DNA of 64,000 nt from Streptomyces sp. CCM_MD2014 (GCF_000772045.1 NZ_CP009754.1:310001-374000); one strand, 5' to 3'. Positions 25,836 to 34,479 are shown, counted from the stretch's first letter. The notes: generated by a model from the sequence alone, not told the origin. Translations and numbers: made by a program.

Positions 25836-26678
25836 ATGGATGCCATGCGCAGACCCATAGCCGTGGCGAAACGCCACTCACGCCTGCTCACCTCAGGCGT
25901 CATCCTCGCCGCCCAGTCACTCCTCCTGACGCTGTCCGCCGTCCCGGCCTCGGCCGACGACACGCGGACGCCCGCCCGTGGTACCGCCCACATGGGCGCG
26001 GGTGTCCTCGCCCACGAAGGGGTCCAGGGCCGGCCCGTCGGCACCCGCGTCGCCCAGACCGAGGGGGTGGACGTCTCCAGCCACCAGGGGAACGTCGCAT
26101 GGTCGACCCTCTGGAACAGCGGTGTGAAGTGGGCCTATGTGAAGGCCACCGAGGGGACCTCCTACCGGAACCCGTACTTCGCCCAGCAGTACGGCGGTTC
26201 GTACGACGTCGGCATGGTCCGCGGCGCGTACCACTTCGCGACCCCCGACACCGCCGGCGGCGCCGCCCAGGCGGACTACTTCGTCGACCACGGCGGGGCC
26301 TGGTCCAAGGACGGCAAGACGCTGCCGGGCGTCCTGGACATCGAGTACAACCCGTACGGGGCCACCTGCTACGGGCGGACGCACAGTCAGATGGTGAGCT
26401 GGATCCGGGCCTTCCTGGACCGGTACAAGGAGCGCACCGGCCGCCACGCCGCCATCTACACCTCCACCAACTGGTGGACGCAGTGCACCGGGAACTACAG
26501 CGGTTTCGGCGCGAGCAACCCGCTGTGGATCGCCCGGTACGCCTCGACCGTCGGGGAGCTCCCGGCCGGCTGGGACTTCCACACCATGTGGCAGTACACC
26601 TCGTCGGGGCCGACCGTCGGCGACCACGACAAGTTCAACGGGGCGCTGGACCGTGTGAAGGCCCTGGCCAACGGCTGA
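25836..26678 (+). CDS. Secreted GH25 muramidase (lysozyme)
   Basis: This 280-residue preprotein has a basic N-terminus (MRRPIAVAKRHSR), a hydrophobic core (ILAAQSLLLTLSAV) and an Ala-Ser-Ala-type cleavage region (PASADD). The mature GH25 domain shows VDVSSHQGNVAW with the first active aspartate, and VLDIEYNPYG with the Asp-x-Glu catalytic pair. NPLWIARYAST and WDFHTMWQYTS complete the fold. The enzyme should cut the N-acetylmuramyl-glucosaminyl bond of peptidoglycan outside the cell. ATG 25836 was chosen; 25845 or 25809 are alternatives. No binding repeats follow the catalytic domain. Confidence 0.88.
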   Translation: MDAMRRPIAVAKRHSRLLTSGVILAAQSLLLTLSAVPASADDTRTPARGTAHMGAGVLAHEGVQGRPVGTRVAQTEGVDVSSHQGNVAWSTLWNSGVKWAYVKATEGTSYRNPYFAQQYGGSYDVGMVRGAYHFATPDTAGGAAQADYFVDHGGAWSKDGKTLPGVLDIEYNPYGATCYGRTHSQMVSWIRAFLDRYKERTGRHAAIYTSTNWWTQCTGNYSGFGASNPLWIARYASTVGELPAGWDFHTMWQYTSSGPTVGDHDKFNGALDRVKALANG

Positions 26679-26687
26679 CGCGCACCC

Positions 26688-26728
26688 GCGCCCTCGCCGG
26701 CCGTCGTCTCAGCGGCCGGCGAGGGCGC
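26688..26728. terminator. Strong hairpin overlapping the CoxM-like gene end
   Basis: GCGCCCTCGCCGGCC (26688-26702) pairs perfectly over 15 bases with its complement at 26714-26728. It ends the muramidase message and overlaps the last codons of the convergent flavoprotein gene. Confidence 0.8.
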
Positions 26729-27431
26729 CCAGGATGTCGGCGACCTGCTCCCGGACCACGTCCCGGGCCCCCGCGGGCAGGGCGCCGATGTCCGTCCGTT
26801 CCAGGATGCCCAGGGCCTCGTCGGCGCCGGCGTCGCAGGTGGCGCTCTCGCTGAGCACGTCGTAGCCGTCGCGGACGGCGACGCGCAGCCGCTGCCTGCC
26901 GTCGCCGTCGGTGTGCACCGCGGTGGCGACCACCAGCGGCGGCGGTCCCCCGGCTTCGGCGGGCTGCTTGCGGTAGCCGCTGGCCAGGGGGGTGCGCCAG
27001 CGCAGACCGAGCATCAGGTGACGCTTCGCCATCACCTCGGCCAGATCGGTCTCGTAGGGGCGGTCCGGTCCCAGCACCGTGGCCCGGGCCTCCAGTACGA
27101 GGGCCGCGGGCAGCAGGCAGCGCAGGCTGCTGCCCACGAGGTTGCCGCCGACGGTGGCCGTCCGGCGTACCGCTCCGGTGCCCACCGAGCCCGCCGCCCG
27201 GCGCAGCACCTCCGGTACCCGGTCGTCTATGCGGTGCAGCACCACGGCCGCGCCCAGCGACTCGGGCTCGACGGTGTTCGCCTCCGGCAGGGCGCGCAGC
27301 GACATGGCCAGTTCCGGGAAGCCGTCGCGCTGCCAGGTGGCCCACACGAGCGTGGCCCCGCCGATGGGCACCGCCCCCCGCGCCATGCACTCCTGCGCTT
27401 CGGACACGGATGTGGGCTGACGCAGCAGCAT
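26709..27431 (-). CDS. Orphan CoxM-like FAD-binding subunit (molybdenum hydroxylase M subunit)
   Basis: This 240-residue protein matches the FAD-binding middle subunit of xanthine/CO dehydrogenase-type enzymes. PIGGATLVWATWQRDGFP recalls the first flavin diphosphate loop, and TATVGGNLVGSSLRCLLPAALVL is the conserved TxGGN motif. Normal M subunits have about 280-330 residues, and the N-terminal part here is short. Neither the iron-sulfur S subunit nor the molybdopterin L subunit lies next to it, so it is either an orphan or acts with distant partners. The start was placed at ATG 27431; an in-frame GTG at 27473 is also possible. Confidence 0.75.
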   Translation of the reverse strand: MLLRQPTSVSEAQECMARGAVPIGGATLVWATWQRDGFPELAMSLRALPEANTVEPESLGAAVVLHRIDDRVPEVLRRAAGSVGTGAVRRTATVGGNLVGSSLRCLLPAALVLEARATVLGPDRPYETDLAEVMAKRHLMLGLRWRTPLASGYRKQPAEAGGPPPLVVATAVHTDGDGRQRLRVAVRDGYDVLSESATCDAGADEALGILERTDIGALPAGARDVVREQVADILGALAGR

Positions 27432-27540
27432 GGCGATCGACCTGCTTCCCGGGAGTCGGCGGCCGGACGACACCGCGTCTTCCGCCGGGTGATCACGGTC
27501 ACTGGGATTGTCCGCATCGCGGAGGGGGCGCGTACAGGGC

Positions 27541-28356
27541 TCACTCCGTTTCCGTGTGCGCCCTTGACGCGCCGAGCAGTGCGTCGATCAGTTCGGCGCG
27601 CAGGCGTTCGCCGTCCTTGCGGACGAGTGCGGGAACCCGTGCGTTCCACGCCCCCGCGGCCCGGTCCAGGGACTCGGCGCAGGCACGCCGGGCGCGGCGT
27701 CCCAGCAGCGCGGCAGCGAGGGGCAGGAGGGGGCGGGCGACCGAGCGGCCCCTGGCCCGTATCTTCACGGTCACCAGCCAGCGTCCGTCCGGGGCGGGGC
27801 GCGGCACCACCGTGACGCTGACGCGGGCGAGTGCGTGCGTCAGGGTTCCGCTCAGGGGCGCGCGGGACGGGTGGCGACCGTGGCCGGCCGCCTGCCACCA
27901 TCTGCCGAGGTCGAGATGTGCACGTCCGGTGCCGCCCAGGTACTGCTCCCGCTTGCCGCCGCTCGGCGCCAGCGTCGCCGACAGCGACGCCTCGCGCGGC
28001 CGTTCGGCGCTCGTGAGCGTGAGGGCGCAGTCCAGCCGGGCGGGGTGGTCGGGGCCGCCGTCGACGGTGACGACCTCCAGTGCGGTCTCCCGGCGACGGT
28101 CCCAGGCGCGCACGGTGACGCACTGGTCCGCGTACGGCTGCCCGTCCTCCTCGTTCACGGGCCGGTACCGCGCGCCCGGCCGCAGATGCCGTCCCCGCGC
28201 CAGCACCAGACCGGGCAGCGGGCGGCCGTCGGGCAGCCGCAGGCGCGCTCCCTCGGCGTCCGTGCCCTCGGCCAGGTCGTGCAGCGTGGCGACGCACGAC
28301 TCGAACCACCGGCGCGGGACGGGGGCGAGGGTCACGGTGTGCTGGAAACGGGCCAT
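27541..28356 (-). CDS. Conserved hypothetical protein
   Basis: I do not recognise this 271-residue protein. It has no signal peptide or membrane segment. Its first 110 residues alternate strands and charged turns (FQHTVTLAPVPRRWFESCVATLHDLAEG), and the C-terminal 80 residues include a basic Ala/Arg/Leu helix (RPLLPLAAALLGRRARRACAESLDR), which resembles a polyketide-cyclase/SRPBCC-like layout but without firm motifs. The start is at ATG 28356. It stands between the CoxM-like gene and a methyltransferase on the same strand, with about 100-base gaps, so co-transcription is uncertain. Confidence 0.65.
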   Translation of the reverse strand: MARFQHTVTLAPVPRRWFESCVATLHDLAEGTDAEGARLRLPDGRPLPGLVLARGRHLRPGARYRPVNEEDGQPYADQCVTVRAWDRRRETALEVVTVDGGPDHPARLDCALTLTSAERPREASLSATLAPSGGKREQYLGGTGRAHLDLGRWWQAAGHGRHPSRAPLSGTLTHALARVSVTVVPRPAPDGRWLVTVKIRARGRSVARPLLPLAAALLGRRARRACAESLDRAAGAWNARVPALVRKDGERLRAELIDALLGASRAHTETE

Positions 28357-28462
28357 GCGGCGAGGGTGACCGTCCGGAGGGTGCCGTGTCAGGAGGGCGG
28401 CCTGGCAGTGACGAGGCGGCGTTGGCTGCCGGATTCCGGCGGTAGCCGCGGCGGGGGCGGCG

Positions 28463-29203
28463 TCAGCGCCCGTCCTCCTCCGGGCGCCGTGCGACGAAGA
28501 CGAACTCCCGGCCCTCACGGTCCGGGGCCCCGCGCACCTCCCGCACCACGTACCCCTGTCCGGTCAGGTCGGCCGCCACCTCGTCCCGCTCCCGGAAGCG
28601 CAGCGTCGAGTCGGAGGTGAGCACCTGGCCGTCCGCCGTGAAGACGTAGGTCCACCGGAAGGTGACCAGCGCTCCGCTCACGTCCAGGAGTCGGCACCAG
28701 CTCTCGACGGGGCCCGTGCCGGGGACGTCCACCACCCGGCGGGTGTGTTCGGGGGTCCACTCCTCCCAGGCGCGCCGGGCCGGGTCCCGCGTCTCGAACA
28801 CCAGGTGTCCGCCGGGCCGCAGGGCCTCGTACGCGCCGCGCAGCGTCGCCTGCCAGTCGGAGCGGCCGGTGATCGCCTGGGCGACGTTCGCCGTCATGGT
28901 CGCCAGGTCGACGCGCAGCGCGGGCAGCGAGGCGGCGTCGCCCTCGATCCAGCGCACCCGCTCGGCGCCCGGTTTGCCCCGGGCCACGTCGAGGCTGGCC
29001 CCGGCGGGGTCGACGCCGACGACGTCCCTGCCGCGCTCGGCCAGCAGCAGGGCGAACACACCGGTCCCGCAGCCGATGTCCAGCACGCTCCGCGCGCCGA
29101 GCTCGTCGGTCATGCCCAGGTACGGGCCGAGGTCGCCGCGGTCGGTGTCGAGCACGTCGTAGAGCGCGGCGAGCCGCGGATGCCGGAAGCACTCGTCAGC
29201 CAT
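28463..29203 (-). CDS. Class I SAM-dependent methyltransferase
   Basis: The 246-residue protein has the SAM-binding motif I VLDIGCGTGVFALLLAERG at about residue 40, the acidic motif II VVGVDPAG, and motif III-like DLATMTANVAQAITGRSDW. It resembles small-molecule methyltransferases with a C-terminal antiparallel subdomain (LTSDSTLRFRERDEV). The substrate is unknown. It diverges from the flavin reductase gene, with 44 bases between the starts. Confidence 0.85.
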   Translation of the reverse strand: MADECFRHPRLAALYDVLDTDRGDLGPYLGMTDELGARSVLDIGCGTGVFALLLAERGRDVVGVDPAGASLDVARGKPGAERVRWIEGDAASLPALRVDLATMTANVAQAITGRSDWQATLRGAYEALRPGGHLVFETRDPARRAWEEWTPEHTRRVVDVPGTGPVESWCRLLDVSGALVTFRWTYVFTADGQVLTSDSTLRFRERDEVAADLTGQGYVVREVRGAPDREGREFVFVARRPEEDGR

Positions 29204-29247
29204 ACGGCCGACGATAGCGCCGACCCGGCCGGGGAACAGGGGATTTT

Positions 29248-29853
29248 ATGCGCGCACTCGTCATCAACTGCACCCTCAAGCCCTCGCCCCTGCCGTCCAA
29301 CACGGAGGCGCTCGCCGCCACCGTGATCGCGGCGCTCAAAGGTCACGGAGCGGAGGTGGACGTCGTACGGGCCGTCGACCTGAATCTGAAGCCGGGGGTC
29401 GAGACCGACATGGGCGACGGGGACGACTGGCCGGGCGTGCACGAGAAGCTGCTGGCCTCGCAGATCCTGGTCGTCGCGTCGCCGACCTGGCTCGGCCGCC
29501 CGTCGTCCGTGGCCCAGCGGGTGCTGGAGCGCATGGACGCCATGCTGAGCGAGACCGACGACGAGGGCCGCCCGGTCGCCTACAACCGGGTCGCGGGCGT
29601 CCTGGTCACCGGGAACGAGGACGGCGCCCACCACGTCATCAGCGAGATCAGCGGCGGGCTCGCGGACATCGGCTACACCATCCCCGGCCAGGCCTGGACC
29701 TACTGGCACCTCGGCCCCGGTCCCGGTCCGGACTTCCTCGACGACGAGCGCGGCCACGACTGGTCGGTGTCCACCGGCCGGGCCATGGCGTCCAACCTCG
29801 TGCACGCGGCGCGCGCCCTCGGTGCGATGCCGCTGCCGGCTCCGCCGTCCTGA
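29248..29853 (+). CDS. Flavodoxin-like NAD(P)H-dependent FMN reductase
   Basis: This 201-residue flavodoxin-fold protein starts MRALVINCTLKPSPLPSNTEAL, where the Ser/Thr loop would bind the FMN phosphate. ILVVASPTWLGRPSSVAQRVLERMD is the second flavin-contact segment, and TGNEDGAHHV the third. It is likely a quinone or flavin reductase, with a role in redox stress suggested only by the nearby dps gene. The ATG is preceded by GGGG and little spacer, so the ribosome site is weak. Confidence 0.82.
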   Translation: MRALVINCTLKPSPLPSNTEALAATVIAALKGHGAEVDVVRAVDLNLKPGVETDMGDGDDWPGVHEKLLASQILVVASPTWLGRPSSVAQRVLERMDAMLSETDDEGRPVAYNRVAGVLVTGNEDGAHHVISEISGGLADIGYTIPGQAWTYWHLGPGPGPDFLDDERGHDWSVSTGRAMASNLVHAARALGAMPLPAPPS

Positions 29854-29873
29854 TCGCGGCGCCGCACCGGCAT

Positions 29874-29898
29874 GTCTGCCGATGCCGATACGGGGCAT
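29874..29898 (+). promoter_or_regulatory. Candidate SigB/SigH-type promoter of dps
   Basis: GTCT at 29874-29877 and GGGCAT at 29893-29898 are separated by 15 bases, close to the GNNT-N14-16-GGGTA/T pattern recognised by Streptomyces SigB-family factors. It lies 50 bases before the dps start. dpsA in S. coelicolor is known to be induced by osmotic stress through such a factor. Confidence 0.55.
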
Positions 29899-29947
29899 TC
29901 GTGCACGAGCAACGACGTACGCAACGCATGAGGAGCTGAGGTCCGCC

Positions 29948-30511
29948 ATGACGCACGACCTGACCCCGAAGTACACGGTCCCCGGCATCGAGCGCGAGGC
30001 CGCCGGGCGGCTGATCGGTGTGCTGCGGCTGCGCCTGCACGCCCTCAACGACCTTCACCTGACGCTGAAGCACGTGCACTGGAACGTGGTGGGTCCGCAC
30101 TTCATCGCGGTCCACGAGATGATCGACCCCCAGGTCGACCAGGTGCGCGACATGGCGGACGACGTCGCGGAGCGCATCGCCGCGCTCGGCGGGGTGGCCC
30201 AGGGCACCCCCGGGGCGCTGGTGGCCGAGCGGAAGTGGGACGACTACTCCATCGGGCGGGCGGACGCCATCGCCCACCTCGGCGCGCTGGACGTCGTGTA
30301 CACCGGCGTGGTCGAGGGCATGCGTGCCGCGGTCGAGGAGGCCGGCAAGATCGACACCGCCACGGAGGACCTGCTGATCGGGCAGCTCAGGGACCTGGAG
30401 CAGTTCCAGTGGTTCGTGCGGGCCCACCTCGAGAGCGCGGGCGGCACCCTCGCCACGGGCAGTGCCACCTCCGAGACGGAGGCGGCGGCACGGGGCGCGG
30501 ACGTCTCGTAA
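29948..30511 (+). CDS. dps: Dps DNA-binding ferritin-like protein
   Basis: This 187-residue Dps forms dodecamers that oxidise and store iron and compact DNA. The ferroxidase site is visible as LKHVHWNVVGPHFIAVHEMIDPQVDQVRDMADDVAERI, which has the conserved H-x3, H-x11-D-x3-E arrangement shared between subunits. A short charged N-terminal tail and a 20-residue polar C-terminal tail (ATGSATSETEAAARGADVS) extend past the core; such tails influence DNA binding and oligomer stability. GAGGAG precedes the ATG. A SigB-like promoter lies just upstream and a strong hairpin downstream. Confidence 0.95.
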   Translation: MTHDLTPKYTVPGIEREAAGRLIGVLRLRLHALNDLHLTLKHVHWNVVGPHFIAVHEMIDPQVDQVRDMADDVAERIAALGGVAQGTPGALVAERKWDDYSIGRADAIAHLGALDVVYTGVVEGMRAAVEEAGKIDTATEDLLIGQLRDLEQFQWFVRAHLESAGGTLATGSATSETEAAARGADVS

Positions 30512-30530
30512 CCGGGTCGTCCGGACCTGC

Positions 30531-30568
30531 GGGGGTGTGGCCCCGCCGTGCGGCGGGGCCACACCCCC
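30531..30568. terminator. Bidirectional terminator between dps and PRC-barrel gene
   Basis: GGGGGTGTGGCCCCGCCG (30531-30548) and its exact 18-base complement (30551-30568) form the strongest hairpin seen in the window, with a two-base nominal loop. It lies between converging stop codons. Confidence 0.9.
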
Positions 30569-30576
30569 GGGGCGCC

Positions 30577-30939
30577 TCAGCGCCGGCCAAGGCGCCGTTC
30601 GCCGCGGCTGCCCTGCTCGTAGGGCAGGTGGTAGTGGGCGAAGACCGCACCCTCGTCCTCGGCCGCGAGCTCACCGTCCGGGTCGATCCCCGGGGCGTCC
30701 TTGACCAGTGACTTGTCGTAGGTCACCTTCAGGTACTGCGGTCCGACGGTGGCCTTGTCCACCGGGACGAAGACGAGCCGCCGGCGGGTCGGCAGGCCGA
30801 TCGTGACCGTGGCGAACGCGGGCCGGTCGGTGAGGGTGTCGAAGTAGATGGACTCCAGGGTCCCGATCTTGCGGCCGTCGTAGTCCACGACGTCGACGCC
30901 GCGCCAGTCACGAATGTTTTCGGCTTCAAACATGCCCAT
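30577..30939 (-). CDS. PRC-barrel domain protein
   Basis: The 120-residue protein has a PRC-barrel beta domain: IRDWRGVDVVDYDGRKIGTLESIYFDTLTDRPAFATVTIG, followed by VFVPVDKATVGPQYLKVTYDKSLV. PRC barrels occur in photosynthetic reaction centre subunits and RimM and often serve stress-related or RNA-metabolism roles. The rest is an acidic tail ending in basic residues. It sits between dps and the rsb-sigB genes. ATG 30939 has the better-spaced GGAAGG; ATG 30933 is the alternative. Confidence 0.85.
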   Translation of the reverse strand: MGMFEAENIRDWRGVDVVDYDGRKIGTLESIYFDTLTDRPAFATVTIGLPTRRRLVFVPVDKATVGPQYLKVTYDKSLVKDAPGIDPDGELAAEDEGAVFAHYHLPYEQGSRGERRLGRR

Positions 30940-31108
30940 TCTTCCCTTCCGAGGACGCGCTCACTGTCGTGTTCCCCGCTTCGCCCCGCTGTCGCCCGTC
31001 TGTCCCCTCACCGGCGTACGGAGACGGATCCGGGATAGGCTGCCTGGCCGGAAGGAGCGCCCGGCCGGCGGACGGGTGCCGGGCGCGGCTCCGAAAGGGG
31101 GACCGAGT

Positions 31109-31462
31109 GTGGACGGTGCAGGCGCTCCGGGCGGCCCGGCCCGTGTGCGGACCGGGGCGGTGCTCGACGTGGGCCCGCTGTCCGGCCGTCCCGGCATCCG
31201 TGCCAGCGGTGAGATCAACGTGAGCACCCGGCTGTCCTGGGAGAAGGCCCTGACCGAGCTGTCCCGGCAGCACACCGACGTGTCCTACGTGGAACTGTCC
31301 GGCGTGCGGTTCGTCGACGTGGCCGGGGTGGCGGCGCTGGCCGTCACGGCCATGCACCTGCCCGTCGGCCGGGTCGTGGTGGAGCGCCCGCCCCCGCAGC
31401 TTCCGCGAGTACTGGACCTCTTCTGGCCGTCCCTGCACCGGATCGAGGTGGCGCCGCGATGA
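31109..31462 (+). CDS. STAS-like protein of the sigB locus
   Basis: The 117-residue protein has a STAS fold pattern: GEINVSTRLSWEKALTELSRQ and then VSYVELSGVRFVDVAGVAALAVTAMHL. Anti-anti-sigma factors carry a phosphorylated serine in D-S-x-G; here the equivalent reads D-V-A-G, so phosphorylation control is unlikely. It overlaps the rsbA start by four bases, so it is probably co-translated with the anti-sigma factor. I recall an rsbB-rsbA-sigB order in S. coelicolor. The GTG start at 31109 has AAAGGGGG upstream. Confidence 0.75.
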   Translation: MDGAGAPGGPARVRTGAVLDVGPLSGRPGIRASGEINVSTRLSWEKALTELSRQHTDVSYVELSGVRFVDVAGVAALAVTAMHLPVGRVVVERPPPQLPRVLDLFWPSLHRIEVAPR

Positions 31463-32388
31463 GCACGCCGACCACCGAGGAGACATTCACCCATCCGGCG
31501 CTGTTCTACCGCTCGGAGGCCGAGTACACGGACCGGACGGTGGCGTTCGTACGGGAGGGGCTGGCCGCGGGCGAGCCGGTGGCGGTGGCCGTGCCCGGCC
31601 CCAACCTGGAGCTGGTGCGGGAGGGACTCGGCGCGGACGGGCGGGACGTCACCTTCCTGGACATGACCGAGGCCGGGCGCAATCCGGGACGGATCATCCC
31701 GGGCGTGCTGCGCGCGTTCGCCGACGCGCACCCGCGGGTCCGGGCGCGGATCGTCGGCGAGCCGATCTGGGCCGGGCGCAGCGCCGCGGAGTACCCGGCG
31801 TGCGCCCAGCACGAGGCATTGATCAACGCCGCCTTCGCGGGCCGCCCCGCGACGATCCTGTGCCCGTACGACGAGACCCGGCTGGCCGCGAACGTCCTGG
31901 CCGACGCCCTGGCCACCCACCCGACCGTCATCGCCGGGGGGAGTGCGCGGGCCAGCGAGGCCTACGACTGGCGTGCCGTCGTCGCCCGCTACAACGAGCC
32001 GCTCGCCTGCCCGCCCGACGCCGGCGTCCTCGCCTTCGGGGCCGGGGAGTTGCCCGAGGCGCGCCGCTTCGCGGTCGACCGGGCGGCCTCGCTCGGGCTG
32101 GCCGGGCGGCGGCTGCAGGACGCGGAGCTGGCGGTGGCCGAGCTGACCACCAACAGCGTGATACACGGCGGAGGCGGTGGAACACTGGCGGTCTGGGCGG
32201 AGGCGGGACAGGTGGTGTGCGAGGTCCGCGACGGCGGGCGGCTGACGGATCCGCTCGCCGGCCGCCGGCCCCCGGAGCCCGGCCAGATCGGCGGCCGCGG
32301 CCTCCTGCTCGTCCACTACGTCGCCGACCTGGTGCGGGTGCACACCACCGACGGGGGCACCGCGGTCCGCTTCTGTCTCGGCCTGTGA
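31459..32388 (+). CDS. rsbA: RsbA-type anti-sigma factor, MEDS plus HATPase
   Basis: This 309-residue protein joins a MEDS sensor domain (residues 10 to about 175, with HPALFYRSEAEYTDRTVAFVREGLAAGEPV and TILCPYDETRL) to a serine-kinase-like HATPase domain (about 195-309). The ATPase N-box is AELTTNSVIHGGG, followed by VCEVRDGG and GQIGGRGLLLVHYVADLV. RsbA binds SigB and keeps it inactive. It overlaps the STAS gene by four bases and lies 151 bases before sigB. The MEDS domain probably senses a small molecule or redox cue. Confidence 0.9.
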   Translation: MSTPTTEETFTHPALFYRSEAEYTDRTVAFVREGLAAGEPVAVAVPGPNLELVREGLGADGRDVTFLDMTEAGRNPGRIIPGVLRAFADAHPRVRARIVGEPIWAGRSAAEYPACAQHEALINAAFAGRPATILCPYDETRLAANVLADALATHPTVIAGGSARASEAYDWRAVVARYNEPLACPPDAGVLAFGAGELPEARRFAVDRAASLGLAGRRLQDAELAVAELTTNSVIHGGGGGTLAVWAEAGQVVCEVRDGGRLTDPLAGRRPPEPGQIGGRGLLLVHYVADLVRVHTTDGGTAVRFCLGL

Positions 32389-32455
32389 GGCGCCCGCCGC
32401 CCGGCGTCGGAGGCACCGTCCCCGAGCCCCCGAAGGCCCTTCCGGTGTTTTCCAT

Positions 32456-32480
32456 GCATGCACCGTCTGACTCGGGGTAG
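32456..32480 (+). promoter_or_regulatory. Candidate SigB-dependent promoter of sigB
   Basis: GCAT at 32456-32459 and GGGTAG at 32475-32480 are 15 bases apart, fitting GNNT-N14-16-GGGTA. It lies 60 bases before the sigB ATG. Autoregulation of sigB through such a site is established in S. coelicolor. Confidence 0.55.
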
Positions 32481-32539
32481 GCGACCGTGCGTCGGCCGAC
32501 AGGGTGACAACGACGACCGATCAACCGGGAGGGCACATC

Positions 32540-33385
32540 ATGACGACGACGACCGCGCAGACCACCGAGCACGCCACGGCGGAGATGCCGGAGATCGCGG
32601 ACCCGTCCAAGGTGGCGCCCAAGGACGCGCGGGAGTTGTCGAAGCTGTTCTTCGAACAGCTGACGGTGCTGGAGGAGGGCACGCCCGAGTACCAGTACGC
32701 CCGCAACACGCTGATCGAGATGAACATGTCCCTGGTCCGCTTCGCGGCCGGCCGGTTCCGCAGCCGCGGACCGGAGGAGATGGAGGACATCGTCCAGGTC
32801 GGCATGATCGGCCTGATCAAGGCCATCGACCGGTTCGAACTCACCCGCGAGGTCGAGTTCACCTCCTTCGCGGTGCCCTACATCGTGGGTGAGATCAAGC
32901 GGTTCTTCCGGGACACCTCGTGGGCCGTGCACGTGCCCCGCCGTCTCCAGGAGGCCCGCGTCCAGCTCGCCCGCGCCACCGAGGAGCTCCGCAGCCGCCT
33001 CGGCCGCAACCCCACCACGCAGGAGCTCTCCGAGCTGATGAGCCTGCCGGAGGACGAGGTCGTCGAGGCCCGGCTGGCGGCCAACGGCTACAACTCCGCG
33101 TCCCTGGACGCCACCATCAACGGCAGCGAGGACGGCGAGTCCGCGCTCGCGGACTTCATCGGCGCCGACGACGCCGCGCTGGCCCTGGTCGACGACTTCC
33201 ACGCTCTGGCTCCGATGATCGCCGAGCTGGACGAACGCGACCGGCAGATCATCCACTGGCGGTTCGTCGAGGAGCTCACCCAGAAGGACATCGGCGAGCG
33301 CCTCGGCGTCTCCCAGATGCACGTGTCCCGGCTGATCTCGCGACTGCTGGCCCGGCTGCGCGAGGGCATGCTCAGCACCACCTGA
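32540..33385 (+). CDS. sigB: RNA polymerase sigma factor SigB (SigF/SigB group 3)
   Basis: This 281-residue sigma factor has region 2 (SLVRFAAGRFRSRGPEEMEDIVQVGMIGLIKAIDRFEL, then FTSFAVPYIVGEIKRFFRDTSWAVHVPRR), a region 3 helix-turn-helix (GRNPTTQELSELMSL) and region 4 (LDERDRQIIHWRFVEELTQKDIGERLGVSQMHVSRLISRLLARLR). It directs osmotic and oxidative stress genes. ATG 32540 with GGGAGGG was chosen over 32504, which lacks a good site. RsbA, encoded just upstream, is the expected antagonist. Confidence 0.94.
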   Translation: MTTTTAQTTEHATAEMPEIADPSKVAPKDARELSKLFFEQLTVLEEGTPEYQYARNTLIEMNMSLVRFAAGRFRSRGPEEMEDIVQVGMIGLIKAIDRFELTREVEFTSFAVPYIVGEIKRFFRDTSWAVHVPRRLQEARVQLARATEELRSRLGRNPTTQELSELMSLPEDEVVEARLAANGYNSASLDATINGSEDGESALADFIGADDAALALVDDFHALAPMIAELDERDRQIIHWRFVEELTQKDIGERLGVSQMHVSRLISRLLARLREGMLSTT

Positions 33386-33417
33386 GGCGCCGGCCGGCTG
33401 CTCCGCGGTCCGGCGGC

Positions 33418-34479
33418 TCAGGCCGCGGTCGTCTTCTTCTTCCGGCGGCCGCGGCCGGCGCTGCCGCCGAGCGCGTCGACGAGTTCCTGGCGGCTCATCT
33501 TCGACCGGCCCGCGATGTCCTGTTCGGTGGCCCGCTGGTAGAGCTCGGCCTTGCTCAGCTCCCGCAGCTCGCCCCGGGAGGGAGCGGTGGCCTTCTTCCG
33601 GGGCTTGGCGGGCCGTTCGGCGTCCGCCTTCCGGGACTCGGACGCGGCCCGCTTGCCGCCGGGGCTCCCGGATCCGGACGCCGTCCGCTTGCCGCCGGTG
33701 CCCTTCGCCTGCTCCAGGCTGCCGCGCAGGACCTCCATCAGGTCGACGACGTTGGTGGCCTCGGGCGCCTCCTGCGCGACGGCGATCTCCTCGCCCTCGG
33801 CCTTGGCCCGGACCAGCTCGCGGACTTTCTCCTGGTAGGTGTCGCGGTAGCGGGCGGGCTCCCAGTCGCCGCTGAGGGCGTCGACGAGACGCAGTGCCAT
33901 GTCCAGCTCCTTGCCGCGGCCCACCCGCTCCGACGGCAGTTCCGGCAGCTCGGCGACCGGGTCGCGCACCTCGTCGGCCCAGTGCAGCGTCTGGAGCAGC
34001 AGTACCCGGTCCTCTGCGCGCAGGGCGGTCAGGTACTGCCGGTTGCGCATGACGAAGGTGGCGACACCGACCTTGCCGGCCTCGGCGAGGGCGGTGCGCA
34101 GCAGTTCGTAGACCTTGAGGTACTCCTTGCCGCGCGGGGCCAGGTAGTAGGTGCGGCCGAAGTAGACCGGCTCGATCCGGTCGAGGTCCACGAAGTCGGT
34201 GATCTCGAGGGTGCGGGAGCGTCCCGGCGCGATCTCGTCGAGCTCCTCGGGTTCCACGACGACGTACTCGCCCTCGCCCGCCTCGTAGCCCTTGACGATG
34301 TCGGCGGCGTCGACCTCCTTGCCGGTGCGCTCGTTGACCCGGCGGTTGCGGATCCGGTCCGAGGTGCCGCGCTGGAGCTGGTGGAAGTGGACGGTGTGGT
34401 CCTCGGTCGCCGTGAACAGGCCGACGGGCACCGAGACCAGCCCGAAGGTGATCACGCCCGTCCAGATCGCCCGTGCCAT
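33418..34479 (-). CDS. ku: Ku DNA end-binding protein (NHEJ)
   Basis: This 353-residue bacterial Ku forms a homodimeric ring that threads broken DNA ends and recruits Lig[25 protein letters not shown] opens the core, and [26 protein letters not shown] and [19 protein letters not shown] follow. After residue 265 comes a Lys/Arg/Ala-rich tail ending in a Rho-N/SAP-like helix pair ([35 protein letters not shown]) and a basic GRGRRKKK end, which strengthens DNA binding. It converges on sigB with 32 bases between stops. No ligase lies in the window. Confidence 0.94.
   Translation of the reverse strand: MARAIWTGVITFGLVSVPVGLFTATEDHTVHFHQLQRGTSDRIRNRRVNERTGKEVDAADIVKGYEAGEGEYVVVEPEELDEIAPGRSRTLEITDFVDLDRIEPVYFGRTYYLAPRGKEYLKVYELLRTALAEAGKVGVATFVMRNRQYLTALRAEDRVLLLQTLHWADEVRDPVAELPELPSERVGRGKELDMALRLVDALSGDWEPARYRDTYQEKVRELVRAKAEGEEIAVAQEAPEATNVVDLMEVLRGSLEQAKGTGGKRTASGSGSPGGKRAASESRKADAERPAKPRKKATAPSRGELRELSKAELYQRATEQDIAGRSKMSRQELVDALGGSAGRGRRKKKTTAA

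Noticed and set aside
32447..32480. GTTTT at 32447 as the -35 of the sigB promoter
   Set aside because: The spacing to GGGTAG is 24 bases, far beyond the 14-16 expected; GCAT at 32456 fits better.
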